Notes: generated by a model not told the origin, from the letters alone. Counted from the stretch's first letter, positions 6,373-14,199 are shown. The stretch: DNA of 22,436 nt from Candidatus Woesearchaeota archaeon (GCA_007128245.1 SKXU01000068.1:1-22436); one strand, 5' to 3'. Translations and numbers: made by a program.

Positions 6373-7204
6373 TCTCGTGTCTCATGTGTATAACGCGTTG
6401 GGGGAATGGGATGTTCAGTCCCGCTCCTTCCAATGCGTATTTTGCTTTTTCTAAGTATTCAAATCGTACGGGCATCTCGTCTTCTGCGTTGTTTATCCAG
6501 AGCCTAAAGTACAAGTCCACCCCGCTATCTGCTAATCGGTTTACCACGACGTTTGCGCGCAGGTATTGTGAGAGTCGTGGATCGCTGTCAGGGTCTACTA
6601 TTGCCAGTAGTACGTCTCGTGCGCGCATCACATCGTTTTCGTACGCGATGCTTACGGGGATGTCTACGCGTACCTCGCCATTTTTTGAGTGGTTGATTAC
6701 GAGTTCGTTCACAATAGTTCTGTTTGGCACGATTAGGTATTGGTTTTGTCGTGTGCGTATGCGTGTTGATCGCATTGTTATTTCTGTGACGCGTCCGTAC
6801 CGCTCTCCTACTTCGATGTAGTCTCCTACGTAAAATGGTTTGTCCCAGAAGATGGTAATTCCTGCGATGTAGTTTGATACGGAATCTTGTGCTGCGAATC
6901 CGAGTGCTACTCCGAGGACTCCCAGGCCTGTGAGTGCTGCGGTGATGTGCACTCCCATTTGTTGGAGTGCGAGCACGACACCTGTGGTGATGAGTGCTAT
7001 TTTGTATGTTTTGACCGTAAGAGAGATAATGCTTGCGTGGGCTTTTCTTCTCTCAAGCACGTGTCGCAAGATCAGTACCGTTCCGTGATACAGAAGGTAG
7101 AAGGTTGCGAATACGAGTATTCCTGCGATGAATCGTGGGAGAAAGCCAATAAATGCGTTCCATGCTTGCATGACTTCTACGTACTCAAAGGGATTAAAGC
7201 TCAT
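6353..7204 (-). CDS. mscS: Small-conductance mechanosensitive channel (MscS family)
   Basis: The 283-residue membrane protein opens under membrane tension to release solutes during osmotic downshock. Three transmembrane segments are visible (about 20-50, 62-85, 88-118). The pore-lining third contains the Gly/Ala-rich LTGLGVLGVALGFAAQD (91-107), followed by the hallmark IAGITIFWDKPFYVGDYI. The beta domain (GRVTEITMRSTRIRT, then VPN) and the C-terminal alpha/beta domain follow. The length matches E. coli MscS (286). Two candidate TATA elements lie upstream, and the better spaced one (7231-7238) abuts the ileS stop. Confidence 0.92.
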   Translation of the reverse strand: MSFNPFEYVEVMQAWNAFIGFLPRFIAGILVFATFYLLYHGTVLILRHVLERRKAHASIISLTVKTYKIALITTGVVLALQQMGVHITAALTGLGVLGVALGFAAQDSVSNYIAGITIFWDKPFYVGDYIEVGERYGRVTEITMRSTRIRTRQNQYLIVPNRTIVNELVINHSKNGEVRVDIPVSIAYENDVMRARDVLLAIVDPDSDPRLSQYLRANVVVNRLADSGVDLYFRLWINNAEDEMPVRFEYLEKAKYALEGAGLNIPFPQRVIHMRHENGKESN

Positions 7205-7230
7205 CTCTGCTTAAACTTTATAATCAAAGA

Positions 7231-7238
7231 TATTTAAG
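7231..7238 (-). promoter_or_regulatory. TATA box of mscS
   Basis: CTTAAATA on the minus strand is centred 30 nt before the mscS start, next to the ileS stop codon. A second element, ATTATAAAG at 7216-7224, lies only about 16 nt away and is too close for a leaderless start. Confidence 0.5.
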
Positions 7239-7239
7239 G

Positions 7240-10200
7240 CTAGTGGAGTGCTATTCCTAGTGCGAGTTCTTTGTCTCGCACGCGATACGTCTCGTAGTGT
7301 GGCATGGTGCTCGGGTCTGCGTAGCTCACGCTCACCGCGCCGACAACGCGCATGTATTCTTCTTCTCGCACCTCAACATATTCTTTGAGGTCTGGTGCGA
7401 GGGTGATGCGGATGGCGTCTTGTTTGTTCATGTCCGCAGTTTTTCTGAGGTGTTGTGTTCTGCGCACGATTTCTCTGAAGAATCCTTCGCTGAGCAGTTC
7501 TGGTGTTTGTTGTATGTCAAGAAGCGCGATGTCTTCTTGGTTTTGTGCGAGGCTGTATCCTTCGGGGCTTGTATAGGTGACTGTGTAGTAGTCTTCGCTA
7601 AGTTCTTCTCCGTGTATCGTGATGCTGCCCTTTTTCAGGTACTCTTCTGCGTGCTCAGCAATAGCTTTCGCAATCGTGGGAGTGTCTTGTCCGAATCGTT
7701 TCCCAAGCGCTTTGTAGTTGGGCTCAAGCGTGCAAGACACGGTGGGCGCTGCAAAGGTGAGTGCTCGCACGTTCGTGTGTGCTTGCACGAGCGCTGCTGC
7801 TTGCTCGCTGAGTGGTTTAACGTTCGTGATGACTTCTTTGAGTGGCCAGCGAACGCCTATTTGCGCACTGTCTCTGGCTGAGAGGATGAGCGTGATGAGT
7901 TCTTGTGCTCGCTTCATTTCTTCCTCTCGGACGTCACTGATGTGCTCGCTGTCGGTTGCGAGTGTTGTCATGTGCACGCTTTCTTCATTGAGTGCTAAGG
8001 GTTCTTTGAGGTTTTGCCACATCGCTTCTGTGATGAACGGGCAGATGGGTGCGAGAAGCGCGATAAGGTGTTTGAGTGAGTACGCAAGTACTGCGAGCAC
8101 ATTCTCTGCGTCTGTGCGTTGGCGCACGAGTTGTATGTATGTGCGTGAGAGTTCTTGGAGTGCGTGCTCAACTACTCCTGGGAGTTTGTCTATCTCGTAT
8201 CCTTCCATGAGCGCTGCTGCGGTGTTGAGTGCTCGTTGCGTTACTGAGAGGATGTAGCGGTCTTCAAAGCGCAACTCCTCTGGGAGTGGCTTGACGGGTG
8301 TTTGTGCTGCGAGTTCTAGTATGTATTTGTGGATGTTGAAGTAGATGTTGAGGTTTCGGTGTTTTTGTCGGCAGTCTTCTAGGTTGTAGTTAAGGTCGAG
8401 TCCTGCGCGCGCACCGCCCACCCAGTACAGTCTGCACGCGTCTGTGCCAAATTGCGTGATCACTTCTTCTGGCGTGATGTAATTTCCGATGCTCTTGGAC
8501 ATTTTTCTTCCGCTTGAGTCATTGATCATTCCGTGCATGTACACGTGTGTAAACGGTGCTTTGTCAAATCCGAGCATGCCTGTTACCATGAGCAGATTAA
8601 ACCATCCTCTGATCTGGTCGTTTCCTTCTATGATGAAGTCTGCGGGAAAGTATGTGTTGAGCAGTTCTTGTTGTTGTGGATATCGTAGTGCTGCAAAGCT
8701 GGCTACTCCTGCGTCCACCCACACGTCGATCACGTCTGGGATGCGCGCGTATTCTTTGCCGTCTTTGTGTATGATAACCTCGTCAATCCATGGTTTGTGC
8801 AGGTCTTGTGGAGTGGCTGCTCCGAGCGCGTGGAGTTCTTCGCGCGAGCCTACCACGATGATGTCTTCAGGGTCTTGTGTGTTTCTCCAGATTGGCAGCG
8901 GCGTTCCCCAAAAGCGTTGTTTGGTGATGCTGTTGTCTCGCAGGTTCTCAAGCCAGCTCGCAAATGCGTTATACCCTGCTTTTGGATTCCATGTAACATG
9001 GTTGTTTGCCTCGAGGAGTTCTTCTTTGCGGTCTGCGATGCGAAAAAACCATTGTTTGGTTGCTTTAAACACGATGGGTGCTTTTGATCGTTCTGCGTGT
9101 GGGTAGTCGTGCAGGTATGCTTCTTGCGCGACAAGCGCTCCTTGCTCGTGTATGAGCGCGATAAAGTATTCGTCGTCTGTGCGTGCTTGTTTGCCGCTAA
9201 ACACTCCTGCGTCTTGTGGGAATCGTCCTTGCTCATCAAGCGTGTTGTGTGCGGGCACGTCGTGTTGCACCCCTACTTCGTAGTCTTCTGGCCCGCAGCC
9301 CGGTGCTGCGTGCACAAGGCCTGATCCTGAGTCGTCAGTGACGTATTGGTCTGAGAGGACGACGGTGTGTACTGCGGGGTGTTGGTGTTTGAGGGCGTCA
9401 AGGCCTAGTTCTTTGCTGAAAAAGTGTTCGTACGCACTTCCTGCAAGTGATGCTCCGCTCACGACTTCTTGTACTTCTCCCGTGGTTTGTGCTGCGCTGA
9501 GCACGTCTTCTACGCGGCTTTCTGCGATAATCCATATCTCGTCTTCAACCAGTACTTTTGCGTACGCAATTTCTGGGTGGACCATGATCATGAGGTTGTA
9601 GGGTATCGTCCATGGTGTTGTTGTCCAGACGATGAAGTATTCGTTGCTATCGCGTTTTCTGAATTTTACGTAGATGCTCGTGTCTTCTACTTGTTTGTAG
9701 TACAGTTCATGTTTTGCGAGTGCGCTCTCGTGCACGGGATCCCATGCCATGGGGCGCAGTCCTTCGTAGAGTCGTCCTTTCGTGTATGCTTGTTTGACCA
9801 GCCACCACACGCTCTCAATCCACTCTTCGCTCATAGTTTGGTATGCGTCATCAAAGTCGAGCCACACTCCCAGGCGCTCAAAGTCTTCGTTCATGGCCCG
9901 CAGTTTTTCGAGCGCTCCACTTTTGCATGCTTCAACGAATCGGTCGAGTCCGAACGCGAGGATGTCTTCTTTTGTGTGCAGGTCGAGTTCTTTCATGGCT
10001 GCGTGCTCGTTGGGCAGTCCGTGCATGTCGTAGCCTGCTCGTGTGAATACGCGTCTGTTTTGCATGGTGCGCATCCGTACCACCACGTCTTTCATGCTTT
10101 TATTCCATGCGTGTCCGATGTGTACCCGTCCTGATGTGTATGGTGGTCCGTCAAGAAAGTAGAATGGTTTTCCGTCTCGCTCTTGTGATTTGCGTTTGAT

Positions 10201-10269
10201 ATCCTGGCTTTTCCAAAAGTTTCGTATCTGTGGTTCAAGACGCCTAAAGTCGTATTCGTCAAACTTCAT
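7240..10269 (-). CDS. ileS: Isoleucyl-tRNA synthetase
   Basis: The protein of 1009 residues attaches isoleucine to tRNA-Ile. The class I signatures are HIGH at 50-53 and KMSKS at 589-593. The editing (CP1) domain lies between them, including the TTTPWTIPYNL segment and GSGLVHAAPGCGPEDY. The domain order and length fit the archaeal/eukaryotic IleRS type. The longest open frame starts 58 codons earlier, but that stretch is His/Thr-rich, lacks similarity and spans the TATA box. I therefore place the start at ATG 10269, giving MKFDEYDFRRLEP, 25 nt from the shared TATA element. Confidence 0.95.
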   Translation of the reverse strand: MKFDEYDFRRLEPQIRNFWKSQDIKRKSQERDGKPFYFLDGPPYTSGRVHIGHAWNKSMKDVVVRMRTMQNRRVFTRAGYDMHGLPNEHAAMKELDLHTKEDILAFGLDRFVEACKSGALEKLRAMNEDFERLGVWLDFDDAYQTMSEEWIESVWWLVKQAYTKGRLYEGLRPMAWDPVHESALAKHELYYKQVEDTSIYVKFRKRDSNEYFIVWTTTPWTIPYNLMIMVHPEIAYAKVLVEDEIWIIAESRVEDVLSAAQTTGEVQEVVSGASLAGSAYEHFFSKELGLDALKHQHPAVHTVVLSDQYVTDDSGSGLVHAAPGCGPEDYEVGVQHDVPAHNTLDEQGRFPQDAGVFSGKQARTDDEYFIALIHEQGALVAQEAYLHDYPHAERSKAPIVFKATKQWFFRIADRKEELLEANNHVTWNPKAGYNAFASWLENLRDNSITKQRFWGTPLPIWRNTQDPEDIIVVGSREELHALGAATPQDLHKPWIDEVIIHKDGKEYARIPDVIDVWVDAGVASFAALRYPQQQELLNTYFPADFIIEGNDQIRGWFNLLMVTGMLGFDKAPFTHVYMHGMINDSSGRKMSKSIGNYITPEEVITQFGTDACRLYWVGGARAGLDLNYNLEDCRQKHRNLNIYFNIHKYILELAAQTPVKPLPEELRFEDRYILSVTQRALNTAAALMEGYEIDKLPGVVEHALQELSRTYIQLVRQRTDAENVLAVLAYSLKHLIALLAPICPFITEAMWQNLKEPLALNEESVHMTTLATDSEHISDVREEEMKRAQELITLILSARDSAQIGVRWPLKEVITNVKPLSEQAAALVQAHTNVRALTFAAPTVSCTLEPNYKALGKRFGQDTPTIAKAIAEHAEEYLKKGSITIHGEELSEDYYTVTYTSPEGYSLAQNQEDIALLDIQQTPELLSEGFFREIVRRTQHLRKTADMNKQDAIRITLAPDLKEYVEVREEEYMRVVGAVSVSYADPSTMPHYETYRVRDKELALGIALH

Positions 10270-10287
10270 ATACGGGGGTGTACGCAC

Positions 10288-10299
10288 AAATATATAAAA
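10288..10299. promoter_or_regulatory. Shared bidirectional TATA box (ileS and zinc-ribbon/lgt unit)
   Basis: AAATATATAAAA is a TATA box on both strands, centred 25 nt from the ileS start at 10269 and 26 nt from ATG 10321 on the plus strand. It is the second such arrangement in the window. Confidence 0.7.
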
Positions 10300-10320
10300 G
10301 AGTGTTGGCCCACAAAGAGT

Positions 10321-10455
10321 ATGCAGTGTATGATTTGTACGGGGGAGGTAGTGCTGCGTGATGAGCGATACGTGTGTATGTATTGTCAAGTGAGTTTTCC
10401 TGAGGAGCTTGTCGTTCCAAAAAAGCGCCCTATCATCACGCATTTTGAGACATGA
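10321..10455 (+). CDS. 44-residue zinc-ribbon protein, translationally coupled to lgt
   Basis: This short gene runs from ATG 10321 to TGA 10453-10455. Its 44 residues contain Cys3-x2-Cys6 and Cys19-x2-Cys22, a minimal zinc ribbon (MQCMICTGEV, then YVCMYCQVSF), and a short basic and hydrophobic tail (VPKKRPIITHF). The start is 26 nt from a TATA box, and the stop overlaps the lgt start as ATGA. Both features support real expression. Its function is unknown. Similar tiny ribbons can bind RNA or protein. Fusion to lgt by frameshift error is unlikely because the ATGA overlap is clean. Confidence 0.72.
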   Translation: MQCMICTGEVVLRDERYVCMYCQVSFPEELVVPKKRPIITHFET

Positions 10456-11243
10456 CGTTCATAAACACCCTCAATCCCGTCCTCTTTACTCTTGGCCCTC
10501 TTGAGGTGCGCTGGTATGGTTTAGTGTACGTACTCGGTTTTTTTGCGGCGTATTGGGTGCTCAAAAAGACGTTGCTCTCGCCCAAAGAGGCAGATAGTGT
10601 TATTGTGTGGATGCTTGTCGGGATGATTCTTGGCTCGCGCACCTTTCATTTCTTGTTTTATCATCCTGGTTCATGGAATATACTTGATTTCTTTGCTGTC
10701 TGGCAGGGCGGCATGAGTTTTCACGGAGGATTTCTTGGCGTCACGCTTGGCTTGTTCTTGTGGAGTCGTCGCTACAAAAAAAATTTTTTTGCGCTCGCAG
10801 ACATCACTGTTGTTGTCGCAGCGTTTTTCTTAGCGCTCGGTAGGCTCGCAAACTTTACGAACAGCGAGATCGTTGGGACGGTGACGAGTGTTTCATGGTG
10901 CGTGGAGTTTCCTCTCGCACACCCCCCCTTTAATGAAGGGTGTCGCCATCCAACGCAGCTGTACGCGTTCGTTAAGAACGTGGTTATCGGCTCAGTGTTA
11001 GTGTTGTTGCTGCGCGCAAAGCGCTTTTCTCATGGCTTTGCGTTCTGGTCGTTTATGTTCTTGTACGGAGTGTTTCGTTTCGCAGTCAATACCTTGCGTG
11101 ACGACCCTGTTGTGCTTGGTGCGTGGCTGAAAACAGGGCATGTGCTCAGCGCAGTGCTCGTGCTCGTTGCCGTCTATGCGTTGTATACGCGCCACGCCAG
11201 TGATTGCAAAAAGCTTTTTAATCCTGGACGCGAGAAGAAGTGA
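10452..11243 (+). CDS. lgt: Prolipoprotein diacylglyceryl transferase (Lgt)
   Basis: The 263-residue integral membrane enzyme resembles bacterial Lgt, which transfers diacylglycerol from a phospholipid to the lipobox cysteine of preprolipoproteins. Visible hallmarks are LEVRWYGL (18-25), the essential-histidine segment GGMSFHGGFLG (86-96), the family signature GRLANFTNSEIVG (130-142) and RHPTQLY (165-171). About seven transmembrane segments can be drawn. Lgt is a bacterial enzyme and is uncommon in archaea, so horizontal acquisition is likely. Its natural substrate in a cell with archaeal ether lipids is uncertain. It is coupled to a 44-residue zinc-ribbon gene upstream and to tpiA downstream (1-nt gap). 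Confidence 0.9.
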   Translation: MTFINTLNPVLFTLGPLEVRWYGLVYVLGFFAAYWVLKKTLLSPKEADSVIVWMLVGMILGSRTFHFLFYHPGSWNILDFFAVWQGGMSFHGGFLGVTLGLFLWSRRYKKNFFALADITVVVAAFFLALGRLANFTNSEIVGTVTSVSWCVEFPLAHPPFNEGCRHPTQLYAFVKNVVIGSVLVLLLRAKRFSHGFAFWSFMFLYGVFRFAVNTLRDDPVVLGAWLKTGHVLSAVLVLVAVYALYTRHASDCKKLFNPGREKK

Positions 11244-11244
11244 T

Positions 11245-11877
11245 ATGAATCCTGTAGTGATCGTGAATCTGAAGGCGTACAAGCAAGGTACAGGCGAGAG
11301 TGCTGCTCGCATCGCTTCTGTGTGCCATGAGTTTGGTGCGTGGGTGAGCGTGCAAGCAGTGGATATTCGTTTGTGCGCAAAAGAGCATCCTCACGTGCTC
11401 GCACAGCACGTTGATCCTGTATCCTTTGGTGCGCACACCGGTCATGTCTTGTGCGAAGCAGTCCAGCAAGCAGGCGCTGTGGGTTCATTAGTAAATCATG
11501 CTGAGAAAAAACTTTCTGACGAGCAAGTGTTCGCGTGTGTTGAGCACCTGCGGTCGTGTGGTATGATGAGTGTTGTGTGCGCAGAGAGTCTTGAGCGCGC
11601 ACGCGCATTGTCTGCGTGCAACCCTGATTATATCGCTCTGGAGCTTCCTGAACTTATCGGCGGTGACGTCAGCATCATCTCTGCTCGCCCTGGCATCGTG
11701 TCTGAGGCAGTGTCTGCGCTCTCGTGTAAGGTCTTGTTAGGTGCTGGCGTGTCCTCCGGCGAAGACTTGGCCTTAGCGCTCAGTCAGGGCGCGCATGGCG
11801 TGTTGCTCGCTTCTGCTGTCGTGAGTAAAACGGATGATCCTCGCTCTGCTCTTAAACAATTGTATAGTGCGCTTTAG
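11245..11877 (+). CDS. tpiA: Triosephosphate isomerase, archaeal short type
   Basis: The 210-residue product interconverts glyceraldehyde-3-phosphate and dihydroxyacetone phosphate. The phosphate-binding and catalytic segment VNLKAY (7-12, Lys10) is present. The catalytic histidine is in SLVNHAEKK, and the catalytic glutamate is in ALELPELIGG, the archaeal version of the loop-6 region. LLGAGVSSGEDL and GVLLASAVV close the barrel. Archaeal enzymes are about 25 residues shorter than bacterial ones, and this length fits. ATG 11245 follows the lgt stop by one base, so the genes form an operon. The 3' end overlaps the converging pilin-like gene by 4 nt. Confidence 0.92.
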   Translation: MNPVVIVNLKAYKQGTGESAARIASVCHEFGAWVSVQAVDIRLCAKEHPHVLAQHVDPVSFGAHTGHVLCEAVQQAGAVGSLVNHAEKKLSDEQVFACVEHLRSCGMMSVVCAESLERARALSACNPDYIALELPELIGGDVSIISARPGIVSEAVSALSCKVLLGAGVSSGEDLALALSQGAHGVLLASAVVSKTDDPRSALKQLYSAL

Positions 11878-12461
11878 CGCACAGTGACATGCGCTGTTTG
11901 CGCTCCGTACCGCCCGCCAGAATATGTGACTACAAGGGTGTATGTGTATTGTCCTGGAGGAGTATCAAGCGGGAGGTTGACGATGAAGGTTCCCATGAAG
12001 GTCTCTCCGGCTTCGAGAGTGATTGATTGACTAATCACTTGTGCGTCGTTTGCTGCAGTATCAAAGATCGCGATAAGATGGCTGTCCGGAAATGAGCTCG
12101 GCGGAGGGTTAGCAGTTGTTCCTTCATACTCGAGCGTCACCGTGAGTGCTTGAGTGGTTTGTTGTCGGTTTTGTATTCCTACGACAAACTCTACTGGTTG
12201 TGAGCGTGATGAGCCGCAGATAAAGCTTCCTTGTACGCGTGCTTCTTGGTTGTTGTTTGGGATAACAACGCGTCCTCCCGTGGTGAGCAAGCGATTTATC
12301 TGGTCTCGATTTTGCGTGCTTATCTGCTCTGCCATGACTTCTGCTTGGCAGAACACGTTGTAGGTGAGCGTGAGTGCGAGTCCGAGCACTACGATGGATA
12401 CAATAAGCATGACAATCGTTCCTGAGGCGATTTCTATTCCTCGTCTACCGTGCAATTTCAT
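11874..12461 (-). CDS. Pilin-like/pseudopilin-like secreted membrane protein
   Basis: The 195-residue protein begins MKLHGRRGIEIASG, a short basic leader with a glycine before a hydrophobic helix (residues 14-36). This is the layout of archaeal class III signal peptides cleaved by a prepilin peptidase, although the exact cleavage site is uncertain. The rest is a Thr/Gln-rich beta-strand domain (VTLEYEGT, GETFMGTFIVNLP, QYTYTLVVTYSG), suggesting an immunoglobulin-like extracellular fold. I chose ATG 12461 because it overlaps the end of the upstream 72-residue gene, while the longer frame adds an unlikely Cys/Trp-rich tail. It is the last gene of a three-gene cluster. No sequence-specific function can be given. 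Confidence 0.65.
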   Translation of the reverse strand: MKLHGRRGIEIASGTIVMLIVSIVVLGLALTLTYNVFCQAEVMAEQISTQNRDQINRLLTTGGRVVIPNNNQEARVQGSFICGSSRSQPVEFVVGIQNRQQTTQALTVTLEYEGTTANPPPSSFPDSHLIAIFDTAANDAQVISQSITLEAGETFMGTFIVNLPLDTPPGQYTYTLVVTYSGGRYGAQTAHVTVR

Positions 12462-12663
12462 ATTCTCGCACCAGTATACCCATAAAGATGAGCAAGAGAA
12501 CAATTCCTCCTGCGACCACCCAGAATCCTACGCGAAAGTCCATGACGTGCACGATTCGCCACAGGCCGTACAAGACAAGAGCAACTGAGATCCACAAGAA
12601 CTTGTCGAGTACTAACGTGAGTATCTCAAATTCTTCTTTGCGTGTCAGGGTTCGTTTCGCCAT
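12445..12663 (-). CDS. Small two-helix membrane protein
   Basis: The 72-residue product has a charged cytoplasmic-looking start (MAKRTLTRKEEFEIL) and two transmembrane segments (about 19-38 and 44-65), ending in EYEIAR. It starts 2 nt after the upstream pilin-like gene stops and overlaps the next one by 17 nt, so the three genes are one transcript. I do not recognise a family. The position between two pilin-like proteins suggests an assembly or anchoring role, which is inference. Confidence 0.65.
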   Translation of the reverse strand: MAKRTLTRKEEFEILTLVLDKFLWISVALVLYGLWRIVHVMDFRVGFWVVAGGIVLLLIFMGILVREYEIAR

Positions 12664-12665
12664 GG

Positions 12666-13172
12666 TTATCGGATGTTAATCTGGAAGTCTGCTTGACCAC
12701 GCACAGTAGGCGAATCTATACTGAGTCGACACAAGTAGAGGTCTTCGGCCAGGCCTGATTGTAAGCGCGCCGCCCAAGTCATAGTGCGCACCTCTCGCTC
12801 GGGGATTTCAGTAGTGATGAAGACAATGGAGTCATCACGGAACACATTAGAGAAAACATCCGGGCTACACTCAATGCGGACATCCTGCTCCATAATAGTT
12901 AGAGGAGCATCAGCATCAATGTTCAGCACAGAGAATCTGAATCCTATCCGCTCTCCGGCGCTTGCGCGGATGTTTTGCTTATTGATAGTGACGTGGTTTG
13001 TTCCTGAGGGTTGAGGAGGGTCTTGTTCCTCGCTGATTGCTTCAAAGAATCGGTCTTCTATGAGTCCGAATCCTGTGGTGACGAGTGCAAGGATGAGTCC
13101 GAGCATGACCACTGCGATTATGAGTACGACGATTGCGTTTGTAGAAATGGATAGCGCACCTTTTTTTGACAT
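12666..13172 (-). CDS. Pilin-like/pseudopilin-like secreted membrane protein
   Basis: The 168-residue product starts MSKKGALSIS and continues into one hydrophobic helix (residues 12-35), again resembling a class III signal peptide plus pilin helix. The exterior domain (residues 55-168) is beta-rich, with two cysteines (in IECSPD and LYLCRLS) that could form a disulfide. A TTG start at 13181 is possible, but ATG 13172 is 26 nt from a TATA box. It is the first gene of the cluster with the 72-residue membrane protein and the second pilin-like gene. Similar N-termini are frequent in DPANN membrane proteins (recollection). Function unknown. Confidence 0.65.
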   Translation of the reverse strand: MSKKGALSISTNAIVVLIIAVVMLGLILALVTTGFGLIEDRFFEAISEEQDPPQPSGTNHVTINKQNIRASAGERIGFRFSVLNIDADAPLTIMEQDVRIECSPDVFSNVFRDDSIVFITTEIPEREVRTMTWAARLQSGLAEDLYLCRLSIDSPTVRGQADFQINIR

Positions 13173-13194
13173 ACTACTCAACGGTTTTTAGCCA

Positions 13195-13202
13195 TTTATA
13201 AA
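13195..13202 (-). promoter_or_regulatory. TATA box of the pilin-like cluster
   Basis: The palindrome TTTATAAA is centred 26 nt before ATG 13172, in the 40-bp gap after rpl31e. Confidence 0.7.
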
Positions 13203-13221
13203 GTTTTCTTGAGAAGTACAA

Positions 13222-13569
13222 CTACTCTTCAGTGCTCTTTTCAGCTTTTTTCTCTGCTTCTTGCGCTTGCTTTTTTTCTTCTGCGCGCGCAATGTCTGTT
13301 GGCAGGTCCACGCCTTCAAGGTCTGCGTACACGATTCCTTCAGCGTTTTTTTCTGTTACCACAGTGACTTTGTGCGGAGGGTTTTGTCCTCCTCGACTCC
13401 ACAAGTACTCATTAAGTTCTCGTCCAAGGCGTACCTCTTCTGATTTCATGTGTTTTTGGAGGAATGCTCTCGCACCTCGTGTTGCGCGCTTTGTCTTGTT
13501 GTAGCGCTCTGTTTCACGAAATTCTGATCGTAAGGGTATTGTGTATGTACGCTTTTCTGTCATTCTCAT
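13222..13569 (-). CDS. rpl31e: Ribosomal protein L31e (eL31)
   Basis: The 115-residue large-subunit protein lies near the peptide exit tunnel. RTYTIPLRSEF, the basic segment RATRGARAFLQKHMKSEEV and NEYLWSRGGQNPPHKVTV are diagnostic of eL31. The last 25 residues form an acidic/Lys/Ala-rich tail (EEKKQAQEAEKKAEKSTEE) longer than the usual archaeal end. The start at 13569 is favoured over 13563 because its ATG overlaps the rpl39e stop as ATGA. It is the last gene of the S19e-L39e-L31e operon. Confidence 0.93.
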   Translation of the reverse strand: MRMTEKRTYTIPLRSEFRETERYNKTKRATRGARAFLQKHMKSEEVRLGRELNEYLWSRGGQNPPHKVTVVTEKNAEGIVYADLEGVDLPTDIARAEEKKQAQEAEKKAEKSTEE

Positions 13570-13736
13570 ACCTTAATGTTTGTTCTCTTCCAACTTCTCT
13601 TCACGTGCGTGTGTCTTCCTGGGTGCACTCTCATGCGGCCATATTTTTTCATGACCGTCCAAAATGGTGCCCACACCGTTTGTTTGGATGCTTTTCCGAG
13701 TTGTTTTTTGAGTTTTGGACTTTTGTTTCGCGTCAT
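13566..13736 (-). CDS. rpl39e: Ribosomal protein L39e (eL39)
   Basis: The frame encodes 56 residues beginning MTRNKSPKLKKQLGKASKQ and ending VKRSWKRTNIKV, with VWAPFWTVMKK in the centre. This matches eL39, the tiny basic protein lining the exit tunnel, whose members share K-x-x-x-x-K-x-x-L, a central Pro-x-W and a C-terminal R-x-W-[RK]-R-x-x-[IL]-K-[VL]. Both ends overlap neighbours as ATGA (rps19e upstream, rpl31e downstream), so translation is coupled along the operon. Confidence 0.93.
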   Translation of the reverse strand: MTRNKSPKLKKQLGKASKQTVWAPFWTVMKKYGRMRVHPGRHTHVKRSWKRTNIKV

Positions 13737-14158
13737 TGTTTGTTCACCTCAATTACGCATCCGTCCAGCAAGGATTCTCCTTGTGGTGTTACGACGCGTC
13801 CTTTGTGTCCGTGAACTTCTACTTGTTTTACAAGCCCTGCTGCTTCGAGTTGTTGGAGTGCGTTGCGAATAACGCTTCCTGATCCTCTTCTGAATGCGTC
13901 TGGTTTGTGGCCGCGATTTTTTCTTCCGCCAAAGTGTACTCGCAACTTGTTTGTTCCAACAGGCCCCATGAGTGCTACTTTGCGCAAGATTGCTGCTGTG
14001 CGAATGTACCACCAGTCAGGTTGCGTTGGTGGTCGTTCTTTGTGCACGCCTGTTTTTACAAATGATGCCCATACAGGAGGTTGAATGTGTTCTACTTCCT
14101 TGAGCTTATCAGCCACTGCCAGTATGAGTGTTTCGGGCTTTGCATATTGAATTCGCAT
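13733..14158 (-). CDS. rps19e: Ribosomal protein S19e (eS19)
   Basis: The 141-residue small-subunit protein has a winged-helix fold. The core is visible in VWASFVKTGVHKERPP, WWYIRTAAILRKVAL, GPVGTNKLRVHFGGRKNRG and GSGSVIRNALQQLEAAGLV. The longer frame begins at 14176, but ATG 14158 (MRIQYAKPETL) is preferred because it sits 26 nt from a TATA box that the longer version would leave too close. It leads the S19e-L39e-L31e operon, a common archaeal arrangement, though the usual aIF6 gene is replaced downstream by the pilin-like cluster. Confidence 0.94.
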   Translation of the reverse strand: MRIQYAKPETLILAVADKLKEVEHIQPPVWASFVKTGVHKERPPTQPDWWYIRTAAILRKVALMGPVGTNKLRVHFGGRKNRGHKPDAFRRGSGSVIRNALQQLEAAGLVKQVEVHGHKGRVVTPQGESLLDGCVIEVNKQ

Positions 14159-14180
14159 ACAACGTGCGAATCCCACTTGC

Positions 14181-14188
14181 TTTATAAA
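14181..14188 (-). promoter_or_regulatory. TATA box of the S19e operon
   Basis: The palindrome TTTATAAA is centred 26 nt before ATG 14158. Confidence 0.75.
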
Positions 14189-14199
14189 GATATCTGCCG

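Noticed and set aside
9469..10134. 221-residue plus-strand frame opposite ileS
   Set aside because: Composition is Cys/Phe/Val-rich as expected from the complement of ileS, with no start signal or motif.
10270..10443. 58-codon N-terminal extension of IleRS
   Set aside because: It spans the shared TATA box and the 44-residue gene on the other strand, and does not resemble IleRS.
12462..12503. Upstream start of the second pilin-like gene (adds a Cys/Trp-rich 14-residue tail)
   Set aside because: The shorter start gives a clean basic leader before the hydrophobic helix and overlaps the preceding gene by only 17 nt.
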